DNA of 64,000 nt from Oricola cellulosilytica (GTDB lineage: Bacteria; Pseudomonadota; Alphaproteobacteria; Rhizobiales; Rhizobiaceae): the NCBI RefSeq assembly GCF_019966575.1, contig NZ_JAINFK010000004.1:263681-327680 (forward strand), written 5' to 3'. Of this stretch, positions 63,288-64,000 are shown piece by piece. The position numbers and the translations under genes are program-made. The first letter of the stretch is position 1; every line of letters begins with the position of its first letter. The notes under the pieces were generated by a model. That model was not told where the DNA came from and made no database searches. It saw only the letters and a program-made list of their open reading frames with translations.

Positions 63288-64000
63288 ATGCTTGTGATCG
63301 CAGGCCTTGGAAATCCCGGCGCTCAATATGCCAATCACCGGCACAATATCGGTTTCATGGCGGCGGACGCGATCGTTCGCCGCCATTCCTCGTTCGGTCC
63401 CTGGCATAAGAAATTCAGCGCCGAGGTAAGCGAAGGACGGCTCGAAGGCGAGAAGGTGCTCGTCATCAAACCGCAAACCTTCATGAACCGGTCGGGACAG
63501 GCCATCGGCGAGGCGTTGCGTTTCTACAAGCTTGAAACGGACGCGCTTGTTGTCATGTACGACGAACTTGATCTTGCGCCCGGCAAGGTTCGCATCAAGA
63601 CGGGCGGTGGCACCGGCGGGCACAACGGAATCCGCTCCATCGATGCCCATTGCGGCAGGGACTACAAACGCGTCCGCCTCGGCATCGGGCATCCCGGTTC
63701 GAAGGAACGGGTGACCGGGCACGTCCTCGGCGACTTCGCAAAAGCCGACCATGAATGGCTCGGTCCGTTGCTCGACGCAATCGGCCACAACGCAGAGATG
63801 ATCGTGAAGGGCGATGATTCCGGCTTCATGAACAAGCTTGCGCTCGCCGTGGGCGACAAAACGACTGCGAAATCCGGAAAGAAACAGCCGGCAGAGACCG
63901 CGCCGGCCAAACAACAGAGCCATATCCGGCAGGCGCGCTCCGGTCCCCAGCAGCCGGCGCCTTCGGGTCCCATGGCCGATCTCTTGAAGAAACTGCTGGG
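63288..64000 (+). CDS. pth: Peptidyl-tRNA hydrolase (3' partial)
   Basis: Enzyme that releases tRNA from peptidyl-tRNA that has dropped off the ribosome. The window ends inside the gene after about 237 codons without a stop. The catalytic His is in [14 protein letters not shown] after the entry stretch [11 protein letters not shown]; the catalytic Asp is in [12 protein letters not shown], and the NxxxG loop reads [13 protein letters not shown] lysine/glutamine-rich C-terminal extension ([16 protein letters not shown]) makes it longer than E. coli Pth (194 residues), which is common in rhizobia. It begins 36 bases after rplY and is probably co-transcribed with it. Confidence 0.96.
   Translation, partial: MLVIAGLGNPGAQYANHRHNIGFMAADAIVRRHSSFGPWHKKFSAEVSEGRLEGEKVLVIKPQTFMNRSGQAIGEALRFYKLETDALVVMYDELDLAPGKVRIKTGGGTGGHNGIRSIDAHCGRDYKRVRLGIGHPGSKERVTGHVLGDFAKADHEWLGPLLDAIGHNAEMIVKGDDSGFMNKLALAVGDKTTAKSGKKQPAETAPAKQQSHIRQARSGPQQPAPSGPMADLLKKLL

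Overview
The window is a GC-rich alphaproteobacterial chromosome segment, most likely from the order Hyphomicrobiales (Rhizobiales). Supporting signs are a BA14K-family protein, an extensin-like lipoprotein, DUF1176, DUF1344 and DUF1499 proteins, a MarR/OmpR pair of PetP/PetR type, an enlarged UvrB and the rplY-pth order. About 61 protein genes can be supported, two of them cut by the window edges. No rRNA, tRNA or CRISPR array was found.

Layout. 1-3.6 kb: a sugar ABC importer (binding protein, permease, ATPase) with a ketose 3-epimerase. 3.6-7 kb: LigD and Ku, a two-gene bacterial end-joining system. 7-10.4 kb: an inositol-phosphatase-like enzyme, a zincin-like peptidase and a pyrophosphate-type phosphofructokinase. 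10.4-14.6 kb: an operon of a TPR/beta-barrel protein, a FecR-domain protein and a CHASE2 adenylate cyclase. 14.7-33 kb: housekeeping and hypothetical genes with four EAL or GGDEF-EAL proteins, so this stretch is rich in second-messenger enzymes. It also holds an enolase-superfamily enzyme paired with a zinc alcohol dehydrogenase. 33-37.6 kb: a formate/nitrite-family channel, a PAP2 phosphatase with a DUF1206 protein, a potassium-channel-like protein and hypotheticals.

37.7-46.2 kb is the accessory part. An HNH restriction-type endonuclease sits before uvrB. UvrB itself carries short palindromic repeats read through in frame. After uvrB comes an AT-rich cassette that I read as a complete retron. 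It encodes a phosphoribosyltransferase-like protein, a small winged-helix-like protein, an msr-msd RNA and a reverse transcriptase. In the RNA, a 14-bp a1/a2 duplex (two G-U pairs) flanks the structured region and a candidate priming G follows a1 directly. The a1 segment lies inside the last codons of the winged-helix gene. About 2 kb of repeat-rich DNA with few genes follows.

46.2-64 kb returns to core genes: small lipoproteins, a rhodanese, a two-Kazal lipoprotein, a cold-shock protein, a glyoxalase-II-like hydrolase, ilvE, a MarR regulator with a two-component system, csaA, ubiK, lgt with a MidA-type methyltransferase, pgeF, a creatinase-fold hydrolase lacking metal ligands, prsA, chrA, rplY behind a structured leader with a terminator hairpin, and the start of pth.

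All calls come from reading the sequence and from memory of protein families. No database search was run.
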